Origin: JAFGSZ01 sp964492185
Lineage (GTDB): Bacteria > Bacteroidota > Bacteroidia > Bacteroidales > UBA10428
NCBI GenBank assembly: GCA_964492185.1
Contig: CAZBJH010000085.1
Coordinates: 1-15,144 of the forward strand
DNA length: 15,144 bases
Reading direction: 5' to 3'
Shown: one piece after another, positions 1 to 7,512 of the stretch
Layout of the letters: every line of letters starts with the position of its first letter
Position numbering within the stretch: the stretch's first letter is position 1
The notes under the pieces: model-generated
What the model was told of the DNA's origin: nothing
Seen by the model: the letters and a program-made list of their open reading frames with translations, nothing else
Database searches by the model: none
Position numbers and translations under genes: made by a program

Positions 1-39
1 TCCACACAAAAAAGCAGGCAAAAAAGGTCACCGTTCCAC

Positions 40-173
40 AAAAATCGCTTGATTTACTACGTAAGATTTTCTCCCCGCGGAACCCAAACTCACTCCTCCT
101 TCGTCGTCGCTCGGACAGGGTTCCTCCAGGGCCCCCGCGACGAAAACCTTCCTTGAAATCTTACGCGATTTTT
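40..173. repeat. Long inverted repeat, left module
   Basis: The right arm AAATCTTACGCGATTTTT (156-173) is the reverse complement of a left arm split in two: AAAAATCGC at 40-48 and CGTAAGATTT at 60-69. A short insertion of about 11 bases separates the two left-arm halves. Inside are a second complementary pair, GGAACCC near 79-85 and GGGTTCC near 118-124, and GC-rich segments. The extra bases in one arm suggest an old palindromic element that has since acquired an insertion. Confidence 0.6.
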
Positions 174-272
174 CTGAGACGGCCCACGCTACTGCACAAC
201 TATATGCTGATTTTAAAGGAAATGGGTCTTGCGGAACAACGGCTTCCATCAGCCATAGAATAGGTTAAGAAA

Positions 273-295
273 CATCCGGATTACAAATCCGGATG
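273..295. repeat. Perfect 10-bp hairpin
   Basis: CATCCGGATT (273-282) and AATCCGGATG (286-295) are perfect reverse complements around a 3-base ACA loop. No U-rich tail follows on either strand and no gene ends nearby, so it reads as part of the repeat island and not as a terminator. Confidence 0.7.
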
Positions 296-391
296 AGCTG
301 TGTGCCATAGCAAAGCTTATCTTAAATAACGTAAGTTCCTTACGGTAGTATCCTTTCCAAATAAACCTACCACAGAACGGGACTCCGCCTT

Positions 392-502
392 CAGGATTTT
401 CCGTTAAAAAAATCAAGGTGGTCACCGTTAAAAAATCGAGCTGTCCGACATCAGGAGTTCTCGATTTTTAGGTGAGTACACTAATTTTTTAGGAAAATCC
501 TG
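392..502. repeat. Nested palindrome with two stems
   Basis: The outer stem is CAGGATTTTCC (392-402) with GGAAAATCCTG (492-502), both exact. Next to it, weaker complementarity continues through the A-rich segment and GGTGGTCACC on the left against GGTGAGTACACT on the right. The inner stem is AAAAATCGAG (431-440) with CTCGATTTTT (460-469), also exact. Such a nested structure could extrude as a cruciform or be a remnant of transposon ends. The GGTGGTCACC-type sequence is vaguely like ends seen around IS21-type elements, but I could not confirm this. Confidence 0.65.
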
Positions 503-594
503 TCAGCGGCGGCATTTCTTTGTTTGCTTTCTTTTTGATGTAGCAACTTAGCCGAAGGCGGTCTCACGACCCGTCAGGGGAGTAACAAAGTAAA

Positions 595-619
595 TCGAAC
601 CGCTTGGGGAGCGGTTCGA
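595..619 (-). terminator. Likely rho-independent terminator of the pnt operon
   Basis: TCGAACCGCT (595-604) and AGCGGTTCGA (610-619) form a perfect 10-bp stem with a TGGGG loop (as read on the plus strand). It lies about 30 bp beyond the pntB stop codon. Read on the minus strand, the stem is followed by TTTACTTTGTTAC, a moderately T-rich tail. Position, stem strength and tail together support termination of the leftward pnt transcript, although it also borders the repeat island. Confidence 0.6.
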
Positions 620-649
620 AACATTTGGCCCATGAAATGGCCTGACAAA

Positions 650-2065
650 TTAAAGACCTTTTATTTCGGTAACAAGTTTCTGAATGGAATCCTTGGCATT
701 GCCAAAGAGCATACGTGTTTTATCATTATAGAAAAGCTTATTTTCAATTGCAGCATAACCTTTTCCCATTCCCCTTTTCATAACTATAATATTTTTAGCT
801 TCATATGCTTTGATAATAGGCATACCATAGATAGGGCTGCCGGGGTCATCCAGAGCGGCAGGATTGACCACATCATTAGCACCGATAATAACCGCCACAT
901 CAGTTTTTGGCATATCAGGATTTATATCATCCATCTCAACCAGCTTATCGTATGGAACATCAGCTTCGGCCAGAAGTACATTCATATGCCCGGGCATCCT
1001 GCCTGCTACCGGGTGGATGGCATATTTCACTTCAACGCCGTTCCCTGAAAGCAAATTATCCATCTCGCTGCAAATATGCTGTGCCTGGGCAGCAGCAAGT
1101 CCATAACCCGGAATTATCACTACTTTTCGCGAATAGCTCAATAACACGGCAGCATCGTTTACCGATATTTCCTTTATGTTTCCGGTTTCACCGACTCCCC
1201 CGGCAGCAACTCCTCCGCCTCCGAAGGCACCAATTATCACATTCAGCAATGAACGGTTCATGGCTTCACACATTAATATGGTAAGTATTGTGCCGGCTGC
1301 TCCGACAAGAATACCTCCGAGTATCATTGCCTGGTTCTGATAGATAAAACCTGCCATGGCCGCGGCTATTCCAGTAAAGGAGTTTAAAAGTGAAATTACT
1401 ACAGGCATATCGGCCCCTCCAATAGGTAATACAAACGTCACACCATAAACCAATGCTATAGTCAGCAACACATAAATAAACCATTGGGGAATATTTATTG
1501 CAATGAGCATATAGGCAAAGACACCGATCATAACGGCCAATAAGAACAGGTTCAAATACTTCATCACAGGGGCAAAAATATCCCCAACCTTACCATCCAG
1601 TTTACCATAAGCGATCATACTTCCGCTAAATGCTATGCTGCCAATGATCAGTCCCAGAAGTGTTACCAGCGTTGATGAATTTTCAGGATTGGAGAATTCC
1701 ATAAGGGCAACCAGTGCCGATGCCGCACCGCCTGTAGCATTATAAAAAGACACCAACTGCGGCATAGCCGTCATTTTCACCTTACGGGCTATAACTGTCC
1801 CTGTCACGGTCCCTATAGCGATAACAATAACTATCAGAATAATGTTGGATAGTCCTATACCCGCTCCGGCTTCATCCCTGTGCAATAACAAAGTAGTGAT
1901 CATTGCCAGTACCATGCCGGAAGCGGCCCATAAATTTCCTCTTTTGGCGCTTTCCGGGTGACTTAAAAGTTTCAATCCTATAACAAACAATATAGCTGCT
2001 ATAAGATAGCTTAATTCGAGTATGATGTCACCCGCGTTTATTCCTGATTGCACAATAGTATCCAT
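650..2065 (-). CDS. pntB: NAD(P) transhydrogenase subunit beta (membrane domain II plus NADP-binding domain III)
   Basis: This is the beta subunit of the proton-translocating nicotinamide nucleotide transhydrogenase, which uses the proton motive force to move hydride from NADH to NADP+ at the inner membrane. The first roughly 290 residues are hydrophobic helices and include the conserved GGADMPVVISLLNS segment (Asp219, matching the functionally important Asp of E. coli PntB). The C-terminal domain III carries the NADP fingerprint GYGLAAAQAQH (320-330), HPVAGRMPGHMNVLLAEA (351-368) and GANDVVNPAA (395-404). Length 471 is normal. Where E. coli has a proton-pathway His91, this protein has Asn109 in SFYNATGG; the same exchange occurs in other family members. 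It is the last gene of the operon, 6 bp after pntA2. Identification is very secure. Confidence 0.97.
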   Translation of the reverse strand: MDTIVQSGINAGDIILELSYLIAAILFVIGLKLLSHPESAKRGNLWAASGMVLAMITTLLLHRDEAGAGIGLSNIILIVIVIAIGTVTGTVIARKVKMTAMPQLVSFYNATGGAASALVALMEFSNPENSSTLVTLLGLIIGSIAFSGSMIAYGKLDGKVGDIFAPVMKYLNLFLLAVMIGVFAYMLIAINIPQWFIYVLLTIALVYGVTFVLPIGGADMPVVISLLNSFTGIAAAMAGFIYQNQAMILGGILVGAAGTILTILMCEAMNRSLLNVIIGAFGGGGVAAGGVGETGNIKEISVNDAAVLLSYSRKVVIIPGYGLAAAQAQHICSEMDNLLSGNGVEVKYAIHPVAGRMPGHMNVLLAEADVPYDKLVEMDDINPDMPKTDVAVIIGANDVVNPAALDDPGSPIYGMPIIKAYEAKNIIVMKRGMGKGYAAIENKLFYNDKTRMLFGNAKDSIQKLVTEIKGL

Positions 2066-2071
2066 TATATG

Positions 2072-2386
2072 CTATTTCTTTTTTTTCTTAAACATATCCA
2101 ACATCCGGTCAGTAACAACAAATCCTCCGGCAACATTGAGCGTGCCAAACAAAACGGCAAAAATACCCAGCACAAGATTTGCAGAAAAACGAGTAAGGTC
2201 TGAATGGCCAAGCAATATGATCCCCCCTATTATTATCACTCCGCTTATAGCGTTAGCACCAGACATAAGAGGGGTATGCAATACTGAAGGAACATTTGAT
2301 ATTACTTCTATCCCCAAAAAAACCGACAGAATAATTATAAAAATAGGTTCCCTGTTGTTGTAAATAAAAACCAGAATATTCTCCAT
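2072..2386 (-). CDS. pntA2: NAD(P) transhydrogenase subunit alpha, part 2 (membrane domain)
   Basis: This 104-residue membrane protein is the C-terminal, membrane-embedded part of the alpha subunit, encoded as a separate gene. That gives the three-subunit organisation found in Rhodospirillum rubrum and many other bacteria, unlike the fused PntA of E. coli. There are three clear hydrophobic segments, near residues 15-32, 46-60 and 70-92. The conserved loop SNVPSVLHTPLMSGANAISG (30-49) lies between the first two. The protein ends in a lysine-rich tail (MFKKKKK), probably cytoplasmic. It sits between pntA1 (12 bp gap) and pntB (6 bp gap) in one transcription unit, so the three products should assemble as one complex. 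Confidence 0.95.
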   Translation of the reverse strand: MENILVFIYNNREPIFIIILSVFLGIEVISNVPSVLHTPLMSGANAISGVIIIGGIILLGHSDLTRFSANLVLGIFAVLFGTLNVAGGFVVTDRMLDMFKKKKK

Positions 2387-2398
2387 AATTTATAAACT

Positions 2399-3526
2399 TT
2401 ATTTTTCCATAAAATTTTTTACCTGTTCATTAATGATCCGGCCCTCACGCGTAAGACATGTTCCTTTTACCACTTCATCTTCAAAATTCATGTTCAGCTC
2501 TCCTTTGTCATTTATGATCAGCTTAAGAAAGTTCATCACATTCTTTCCGAGCATAGTACTTGAATCCATTGGCATATCCGACGGATAACCGGAATTACCG
2601 ATTATCATCACCTGATTATGTATTATTGTTTCACCTGATTTACTTAGTTCGCAATTACCACCTGCTGATGCAGCCAGGTCAATGATCACCGATCCCGGCC
2701 GCATTTCTTCTACTGTCTTCTTTTCTATCAAAACAGGAGCCTTTTTTCCCGGTATCTGAGCCGTACATATCACCACGTCAGCTTTCACTGTATGATCATG
2801 GATTAACCGGCCCTGCTTTTTCTTATAATCATCAGACTGCTCAACTGCATAACCACCGGCTGCGGCATCTTCCCTTGCGCCTTCCACCTCGATGAATCTG
2901 CCGCCCAGGCTTTGTACCTCTTCTTTCACGGCAGATCGTACATCAAAGACTTCCACAACCGCACCCAGCTTACGGCTTATGGCAATAGCCTGTAAACCGG
3001 CAACACCGGCTCCCAGTATCAGTACTTTGGCAGGTTTTATAGTGCCTGCAGCCGACATAAACATGGGAAAGAACCTGGGCAGGTTAACAGCTGCATCCAG
3101 AACAGCCTTATATCCTGCCACGGTGGCCTGCGAAGACAATATATCCATAGTTTGCGCGCGTGTTATGCGGGGAACAAGTTCCATGCTGAATGATGTGATC
3201 TCCTTTTTGACTAGTTGTTGAACAAGACCTGTATTAAAAAACGGATTTAACATCCCGATGATAACCTGTCCCTTTTTCAGACCGTTAATCTCTTTTGTTT
3301 CAGGCGGATGTATCTTTAAAAGAAGATCCGAATCTTTTAGTATGGTTTTGCGGTCATGGAGTTTACCCCCTGTATCCGCATAATCATTATCGCTAAAAAA
3401 AGCATTCTTACCGGCACCGGACTCAATATAAACCTCCACCCCCATCCCAACAAGGGTCTTAACAATTTCCGGGGTGATCATTACCCTGTTTTCAGGTTCC
3501 GATTCTTTTAATATGCCAATTATCAT
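2399..3526 (-). CDS. pntA1: NAD(P) transhydrogenase subunit alpha, part 1 (NAD-binding domain I)
   Basis: This soluble domain I subunit binds NAD(H) and passes hydride to the NADP domain of PntB. The N-terminus (ILKESEPENRVMITPE) is the alanine-dehydrogenase/PNT N-terminal signature. The RAQTMDILSSQ segment (123-133) matches the mobile RQD-like loop region, and the dinucleotide fold carries GAGVAGLQA (172-180) followed by an acidic residue in VFDVR (193-197), consistent with NAD. GGRFIEVEG and GGYAVEQ follow in the usual order. At 375 residues it ends before the membrane part, which is the next gene. The ATG at 3524-3526 directly precedes the conserved N-terminus, so the start is well fixed. 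It is the first gene of the operon; I found no clear promoter box in the spacer. Confidence 0.96.
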   Translation of the reverse strand: MIIGILKESEPENRVMITPEIVKTLVGMGVEVYIESGAGKNAFFSDNDYADTGGKLHDRKTILKDSDLLLKIHPPETKEINGLKKGQVIIGMLNPFFNTGLVQQLVKKEITSFSMELVPRITRAQTMDILSSQATVAGYKAVLDAAVNLPRFFPMFMSAAGTIKPAKVLILGAGVAGLQAIAISRKLGAVVEVFDVRSAVKEEVQSLGGRFIEVEGAREDAAAGGYAVEQSDDYKKKQGRLIHDHTVKADVVICTAQIPGKKAPVLIEKKTVEEMRPGSVIIDLAASAGGNCELSKSGETIIHNQVMIIGNSGYPSDMPMDSSTMLGKNVMNFLKLIINDKGELNMNFEDEVVKGTCLTREGRIINEQVKNFMEK

Positions 3527-3866
3527 TTACCACATTTTTTATTAATAGTTATATGCCTGTAAAAAACTTTTAACATCGATAAGCTTATTTTGTTCTCTGA
3601 ACTGAACGATTGGTATCGCCGGACAAAACATGCTCCATACCTGCAATAGAATAATACAGGCTGAATTAATAAATTGTATTTGAATTGAATTTAAATAAAA
3701 TTTATGATATGTAAATCACTGCCTGTATATCAATATATTATTACTACGGACAAAAATTTTAACTATATCTTCTCGTGAAAATATTTACTTTTATACTTCC
3801 AAATCATTTTTGCCTGCATTATCGGCTTCGCCGGGCAATATGTTTAGAAAAATGAAAGATAATTAC

Positions 3867-3884
3867 GCATTATGTTAATAATGC
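3867..3884. repeat. Short perfect inverted repeat upstream of nfnA
   Basis: GCATTAT and ATAATGC flank a GTTA spacer about 48 bp upstream of the nfnA start codon. It could be an operator for a dimeric regulator, a transcript hairpin, or part of the adjoining dispersed repeat. The sequence alone does not decide. Confidence 0.4.
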
Positions 3885-3885
3885 C

Positions 3886-3907
3886 TGACGAATGAATAAT
3901 ACAGGTT
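3886..3907 (+). repeat. Dispersed repeat, short copy 1
   Basis: TGACGAATGAATAATACAGGTT closely matches the distal half of two longer copies at 10997-11038 (plus) and 15095-15136 (minus). Only the ACGnATGAATAATACnGGTT half is present here. All three lie in intergenic DNA, which suggests a dispersed repeat family. Confidence 0.55.
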
Positions 3908-3931
3908 TAAACAAATAAACAGCCAGAGAAG

Positions 3932-4759
3932 ATGAGTAAAATTGTTGGAAAGCAACATTTCTCAGAGCATGTTGTAATGCTGGAGATTGATGCACCCAGA
4001 ATAGCAAAAAAACGAGAAGCAGGACACTTTGTGATAGTTAAGATAGGTAAAAAAGGAGAACGTATCCCTTTAACCATATCATCAGCTGATCCTGAAAAGG
4101 GAACTATATCAATTGTAATTCAAATAGTGGGTGTAACCTCACATAAGGTGGCTTCACTGGAACCGGGTGATGAACTGACCGATGTGGTAGGGCCACTTGG
4201 GCAGGCAACACATATAGAAAAGAAAGGAACTGTTTTGTGCGCGGGAGGAGGTGTGGGTATCGCTCCTTTACTACCCATTGTCCAAGCCACCAAAAATGCC
4301 GGGAATAAGGTAATTACAGTACTTGCAGCCCGCAACAAGGACCTCATCATTCTGGAAGAACAGATCCGTAAGTTTTCGGATGAAGTGCTGATCACCACTG
4401 ATGACGGCTCATACGGTAAAAAAGGATTGGTAACCGAAGGAATGGAAGAGATCATTACCCGGGAAAAAATAAACCAGGCCTTTGTTATTGGCCCTGCAAT
4501 AATGATGAAATATGCTTCTTTGCTGACAAAGAAATTCAGTATTCCTACAGTTGCCAGTCTGAATACAATTATGGTTGATGGTACGGGAATGTGCGGTGCA
4601 TGCCGGGTGTCGGTGGACGGCAAAACAAAATTTGCATGTATTGACGGACCGGAATTCAATGCCCATGATGTGGATTTTGATGAACTGCTGGTACGCCTGG
4701 GAGCTTACCGGGAAGAAGAAAAAGAAAGTTATGAACGTTACCTCAACTCATTAAAATAA
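3932..4759 (+). CDS. nfnA: NfnAB transhydrogenase, small subunit (ferredoxin-NADP+ reductase type, FAD and [2Fe-2S])
   Basis: This is the small subunit of NADH-dependent reduced ferredoxin:NADP+ oxidoreductase, the flavin-based electron-bifurcating transhydrogenase. It carries FAD, binds NAD(H) and has one [2Fe-2S] cluster. The N-terminal FAD barrel shows ERIPLTIS (43-50), the pyridine-nucleotide half shows CAGGGVGIAPLLPI (103-116), and the C-terminal cluster site is MVDGTGMCGACRVSV with later FACIDGPEFNAHDVDFDEL. The likely ligands are Asp216, Cys221, Cys224 and Cys236, the one-Asp/three-Cys set described for Thermotoga NfnA. Length 275 is typical. Databases often label such proteins sulfide dehydrogenase beta subunit or PyrK-like. 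The adjoining nfnB 27 bp downstream supports the Nfn assignment. Confidence 0.93.
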   Translation: MSKIVGKQHFSEHVVMLEIDAPRIAKKREAGHFVIVKIGKKGERIPLTISSADPEKGTISIVIQIVGVTSHKVASLEPGDELTDVVGPLGQATHIEKKGTVLCAGGGVGIAPLLPIVQATKNAGNKVITVLAARNKDLIILEEQIRKFSDEVLITTDDGSYGKKGLVTEGMEEIITREKINQAFVIGPAIMMKYASLLTKKFSIPTVASLNTIMVDGTGMCGACRVSVDGKTKFACIDGPEFNAHDVDFDELLVRLGAYREEEKESYERYLNSLK

Positions 4760-4786
4760 TATTATCATTCTGATATTTAGATATAT

Positions 4787-6271
4787 ATGACTAACACGGA
4801 GACATATCTGAAAAAGGAGCGTGAAAAGGAATGGCGCGTTGACCTGAGAAAACAGATCAAGAACAAGGAACGCATCTCCAAAACAAGGGTCAAAATGCCC
4901 GAGCAGGAGCCTGACATCAGGAACAGGAACAGCAGTGAAGTAAACCTGGGGTTAACAGAAGAACAGGCTGTCAACGAGGCACAAAGGTGTATTGATTGTC
5001 CCAACCCGACCTGCATCACCGGATGTCCCGTAAATATAAATATACCGAAATTCATTAAAAAGATAGAAGGTAAAGACTATACCGGTGCAGCACATGTGCT
5101 TAAGGAAACCAATGCACTGCCGGCCGTGTGCGGACGGGTTTGCCCGCAGGAAGCCCAGTGTGAACTGGCATGTTTCTATACACAAAAACTCAAAAAGCCT
5201 GCTATAGCCATTGGACATCTTGAGCGGTTTGCAGCTGATTATGAAAGAAACAGCGGAAACATCTCTGTACCGGAAACCAGTAAATCAAATAGTATTAAAG
5301 TCGCGGTTATTGGTTCGGGTCCCGGCGGACTGGCTGCTGCCGGTGACCTGGCCAAATATGGTTATCATGTAACTGTATTTGAAGCCCTTCACGAGATTGG
5401 CGGTGTATTAAAATATGGTATACCTGAATTCCGCCTTCCCAATGAGATCGTGGATGTAGAGATCGATATCATGAAAAAAATGGGCGTTCGGTTCGTAACC
5501 AATTTTATTGTGGGAAAAACTGCTTCCATCGAAGATTTGAAAGACGAAGGATATAAGGCCTTTTTTGTTGCAAGCGGGGCCGGACTGCCAAGATTCATGA
5601 ACATCCCCGGTGAAAATTATGTTGGTATTTTTTCATCCAACGAATATCTTACCAGGGTTAATCTTATGGGTGCTTCAAGAGAAGATTATGATACTCCCGT
5701 GCTCAAAGGTAAGAATGTAGCTGTGATAGGCGGCGGAAACACCGCTATGGACTCGGTGAGAACAGCCAAAAGACTGGGCGCCGAAAGGGCCATGATCATA
5801 TACAGGCGGTCAATACAGGAAATGCCTGCACGCGTTGAAGAGATTAAACATGCCCAGGAAGAAGGCATTGAATTTATGAACCTGAATAACCCTGTTGAGT
5901 ATTTTGCAGACAAACAGGGTAGGGTTAAACGGATGCGCGTGCAGAAAATGGAACTTGGCGAACCCGATTCATCCGGCCGCCGCCGCCCTGTGCCGGTGGA
6001 AGGGTCGGAATACGATGTTGACGTTGACCTGGTTGTTGTGAGCGTCGGTGTTTCCCCCAATCCACTGATACCGCATGCAGTGAAAGGACTGAATGTTACA
6101 GACTGGGGAACAATAAAGGTAGACCAGGAAACCATGCAATCAAATATACCGGGACTTTTTGCAGGAGGTGATATCGTGCGGGGCGGGGCAACTGTTATCC
6201 TTGCAATGGGTGACGGGCGTAAAGCCGCCGCGGGAATACACAAATATATACAGGAAAAAGTAATTAAATAA
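4787..6271 (+). CDS. nfnB: NfnAB transhydrogenase, large subunit (GltD-like, FAD and two [4Fe-4S])
   Basis: This is the large bifurcating subunit, which takes electrons from reduced ferredoxin and reduces NADP+ at its FAD. The cysteines lie in two groups, C68/C71/C76/C80 and C115/C119/C125/C129, matching the two [4Fe-4S] clusters of the GltD/NfnB family. The FAD fold has VIGSGPGGLAAA (174-185), the NADP(H) fold has VAVIGGGNTAMD (311-322) followed by the RR pair in IYRRS, and the C-terminal FAD contact is GLFAGGDIVRGGATVILAMG. Length 494 includes a charged N-terminal extension of roughly 20-30 residues compared with Thermotoga NfnB. Glutamate synthase small chain is the usual automatic label, but no gltB is nearby and nfnA directly precedes it. 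Confidence 0.93.
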   Translation: MTNTETYLKKEREKEWRVDLRKQIKNKERISKTRVKMPEQEPDIRNRNSSEVNLGLTEEQAVNEAQRCIDCPNPTCITGCPVNINIPKFIKKIEGKDYTGAAHVLKETNALPAVCGRVCPQEAQCELACFYTQKLKKPAIAIGHLERFAADYERNSGNISVPETSKSNSIKVAVIGSGPGGLAAAGDLAKYGYHVTVFEALHEIGGVLKYGIPEFRLPNEIVDVEIDIMKKMGVRFVTNFIVGKTASIEDLKDEGYKAFFVASGAGLPRFMNIPGENYVGIFSSNEYLTRVNLMGASREDYDTPVLKGKNVAVIGGGNTAMDSVRTAKRLGAERAMIIYRRSIQEMPARVEEIKHAQEEGIEFMNLNNPVEYFADKQGRVKRMRVQKMELGEPDSSGRRRPVPVEGSEYDVDVDLVVVSVGVSPNPLIPHAVKGLNVTDWGTIKVDQETMQSNIPGLFAGGDIVRGGATVILAMGDGRKAAAGIHKYIQEKVIK

Positions 6272-6282
6272 ATACTGGCATT

Positions 6283-7275
6283 ATGATAGATCTGTCAACC
6301 CGATATTTAGGATTAACACTTAAGAATCCGGTAATCGCTGCAAGCAGCGGACTTACAGGCAATATGAAGAACATAAAAAAATTAGAGTCAAACGGAATTG
6401 CTGCAGTGGTATTAAAGTCTGTTTTTGAAGAAGAGATCCTGCAACAGGAGAGAAAAAAGATCAGGGAAGCCGAAGAAAACAATATGATCTATTCCGAACT
6501 ATCGGAAACCATGGATTATATAGACCTGCATATCAAAGAAGATACCCTCAGTGATTATCTTGGCCTTATAAAACAGGTGAAGAAAGATACCCTTTTGCCT
6601 GTAATTGGCAGTATCAATTGCACAACGGCATACGAATGGACCGAGTTTGCCGAAAAGATAGAAAAAGCAGGGGCTGATGCCATTGAACTGAACATATTTC
6701 TGAATCCTACAGATCAATCAGATAAGAACTTTGAAGAAACCTATATGGCGATTAGTTCCAAAGTTGTTCAAAAAGTTGAGATTCCGGTATCTGTTAAGAT
6801 CAGCCCTTATTTCACCAAGCTGGCAAAAGTGATCACGGATTTATCGTCTACAGGCATTAAAGGACTTGTTTTGTTTAACCGGTTTTTCAGTCCCGATATT
6901 AACCTTGATAAGATGGAAGTCAGGCCGGCAGATCATTTCAGTAAAGAACACGAATACCTGAATGTACTGCGCTGGATCGCTCTTTTGTCAAAAAAGACCG
7001 AATGCGACCTGGCTGCCACAACGGGTATACATACAGCCGATACAATTATCAAGCAGATCCTGGCAGGGGCAAGCGCGGTACAGATAGCTTCGGTATTATA
7101 CCTTAAGGGGATTGATCACCTGTCTGTTTTATTGAAAAACCTTGAAAAATGGATGGAGCAAAAAAAATTCAATTACCTCAGTCAGCTTCAGGGAAAATTA
7201 AGCCAGGAAACTATTGCCGATCCGGCTGCTTATGAGAGGCGGCAATTTATGAAGTACTTTAGTGGAATTAAGTAG
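6283..7275 (+). CDS. Dihydroorotate-dehydrogenase-like FMN-barrel protein lacking the catalytic motif
   Basis: This 330-residue protein has the fold signature of the class 1 dihydroorotate dehydrogenase family: LGLTLKNPVIAASSGLT at the start, VVLKSV (Lys45), PVIGSINCTT (106-115), VSVKISPYF (Lys172), and near the end ATTGIHTADT with AGASAVQIASVLYLKG, a typical FMN phosphate site. The family motif NLSCPN, whose Cys is the catalytic base in class 1 enzymes, reads NIFLNP (137-142) here, with Leu140 at the Cys position. It starts 11 bp after nfnB and is surely co-transcribed. I infer an FMN oxidoreductase coupled to NfnAB, or a non-pyrimidine enzyme. The substrate is unknown, and the symbol pyrD is not justified. 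The stop codon abuts a mobile-element terminal repeat. Confidence 0.8.
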   Translation: MIDLSTRYLGLTLKNPVIAASSGLTGNMKNIKKLESNGIAAVVLKSVFEEEILQQERKKIREAEENNMIYSELSETMDYIDLHIKEDTLSDYLGLIKQVKKDTLLPVIGSINCTTAYEWTEFAEKIEKAGADAIELNIFLNPTDQSDKNFEETYMAISSKVVQKVEIPVSVKISPYFTKLAKVITDLSSTGIKGLVLFNRFFSPDINLDKMEVRPADHFSKEHEYLNVLRWIALLSKKTECDLAATTGIHTADTIIKQILAGASAVQIASVLYLKGIDHLSVLLKNLEKWMEQKKFNYLSQLQGKLSQETIADPAAYERRQFMKYFSGIK

Positions 7276-7510
7276 TGCCTGCTGAAAAACACGAAATATG
7301 TTAATAGTCAGCATAATACAGCAACTAATTATTTGTTATGTGCAAGGGTTTTAGCTCATATTAATAAAATCCTTTGCATTTATTAAGGATAATATTCCGT
7401 TAGTCTGTAGCACATCATCTACCGGGTTGGCTGCAGCTCGCGGTATTCTTATACAGCTTCGCTTTGCCGCCTTGTATCTGATGCACTACAGACTTTTTCA
7501 GCAGATCCTA
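7275..7510. mobile_element. Palindromic mobile-element remnant with terminal repeats (element 2)
   Basis: CTGCTGAAAAA at 7279-7289 and TTTTTCAGCAG at 7494-7504 form an inverted pair, extended on each side to TAG next to the element. Between them lies a long palindromic core: GTCTGTAGCACATCA (7403-7417) with TGATGCACTACAGAC (7479-7493), differing at two bases. No coding sequence is present, so this looks like a non-autonomous (MITE-like) element, possibly with a rearranged left half since the core does not abut the left terminal repeat. The GGTCTGCTGAAAAA end recurs alone at 11766-11782. The ends resemble those of IS1182/IS5-type elements, which is an inference only. Confidence 0.5.
7341..7378 (+). 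terminator. Possible terminator hairpin after the nfn operon
   Basis: TGCAAGGGTTTT (7341-7352) pairs with AAAATCCTTTGCA (7366-7378), with one bulge. It lies about 65 bp after the stop of the third nfn-operon gene and is followed by TTTATTAAGG, a weak T tract. It may terminate the rightward transcript, but it lies inside the repeat-rich segment and might simply belong to it. Confidence 0.35.
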
Positions 7511-7512
7511 TG

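Larger units (their letters stand above)
1..594. repeat. Gene-free repeat island with nested palindromes
   Basis: I see no convincing gene in this stretch, only structured repeat-like DNA. There are at least three palindromic modules: 40-173, 273-295 and 392-502. The first and third share a similar lead-in: AAGGTCACCGTT near 25 and AAGGTGGTCACCGTT near 415, each followed by an AAAAATCG arm whose complement (CGATTTTT) lies downstream. This suggests two diverged copies of one element. The minus-strand reading frame at 28-249 runs across the palindrome and resembles no family I know, so I treat it as chance. Loss of coding capacity plus palindromes fits degenerate insertion-sequence ends or a non-autonomous repeat. 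The family cannot be named from sequence alone. Confidence 0.6.
3527..3931. promoter_or_regulatory. Divergent intergenic region between pnt and nfn operons
   Basis: This AT-rich 405-bp spacer must hold the start signals of both the leftward pnt operon and the rightward nfn operon. I found no unambiguous TTTG/TAnnTTTG pair on either strand; the nearest plus-strand matches, TGTATTTG at 3675-3682 and CATTTTTG at 3805-3812, each miss a consensus base. It does hold a perfect 7-bp stem (GCATTAT at 3867-3873, ATAATGC at 3878-3884) and, just after it, one copy of a dispersed repeat (3886-3907). No small gene is supported here. Confidence 0.5.

Noticed and set aside
28..249. Minus-strand open frame of 73 codons
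   Set aside because: It spans the palindromic repeat module, has no recognisable domain and no gene-like context.
1..620. tRNA or other named structured RNA among the hairpins
   Set aside because: No cloverleaf, T-loop (GGTTCRA) or known riboswitch core could be found in the palindromes.
632..1048. Plus-strand open frame of 138 codons, and others over pntB
   Set aside because: They lie antisense to the highly conserved pntB domain III and are shadows of it.
4787..6271. Glutamate synthase small chain (gltD)
   Set aside because: The sequence family is shared, but no gltB is present and nfnA precedes it, so NfnB is the better call.
3932..7275. PyrK-PyrD type dihydroorotate dehydrogenase operon
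   Set aside because: The PyrK-like and PyrD-like neighbours suggested it, but the PyrD-like protein lacks the NLSCPN motif and NfnB lies between them, so Nfn is preferred.
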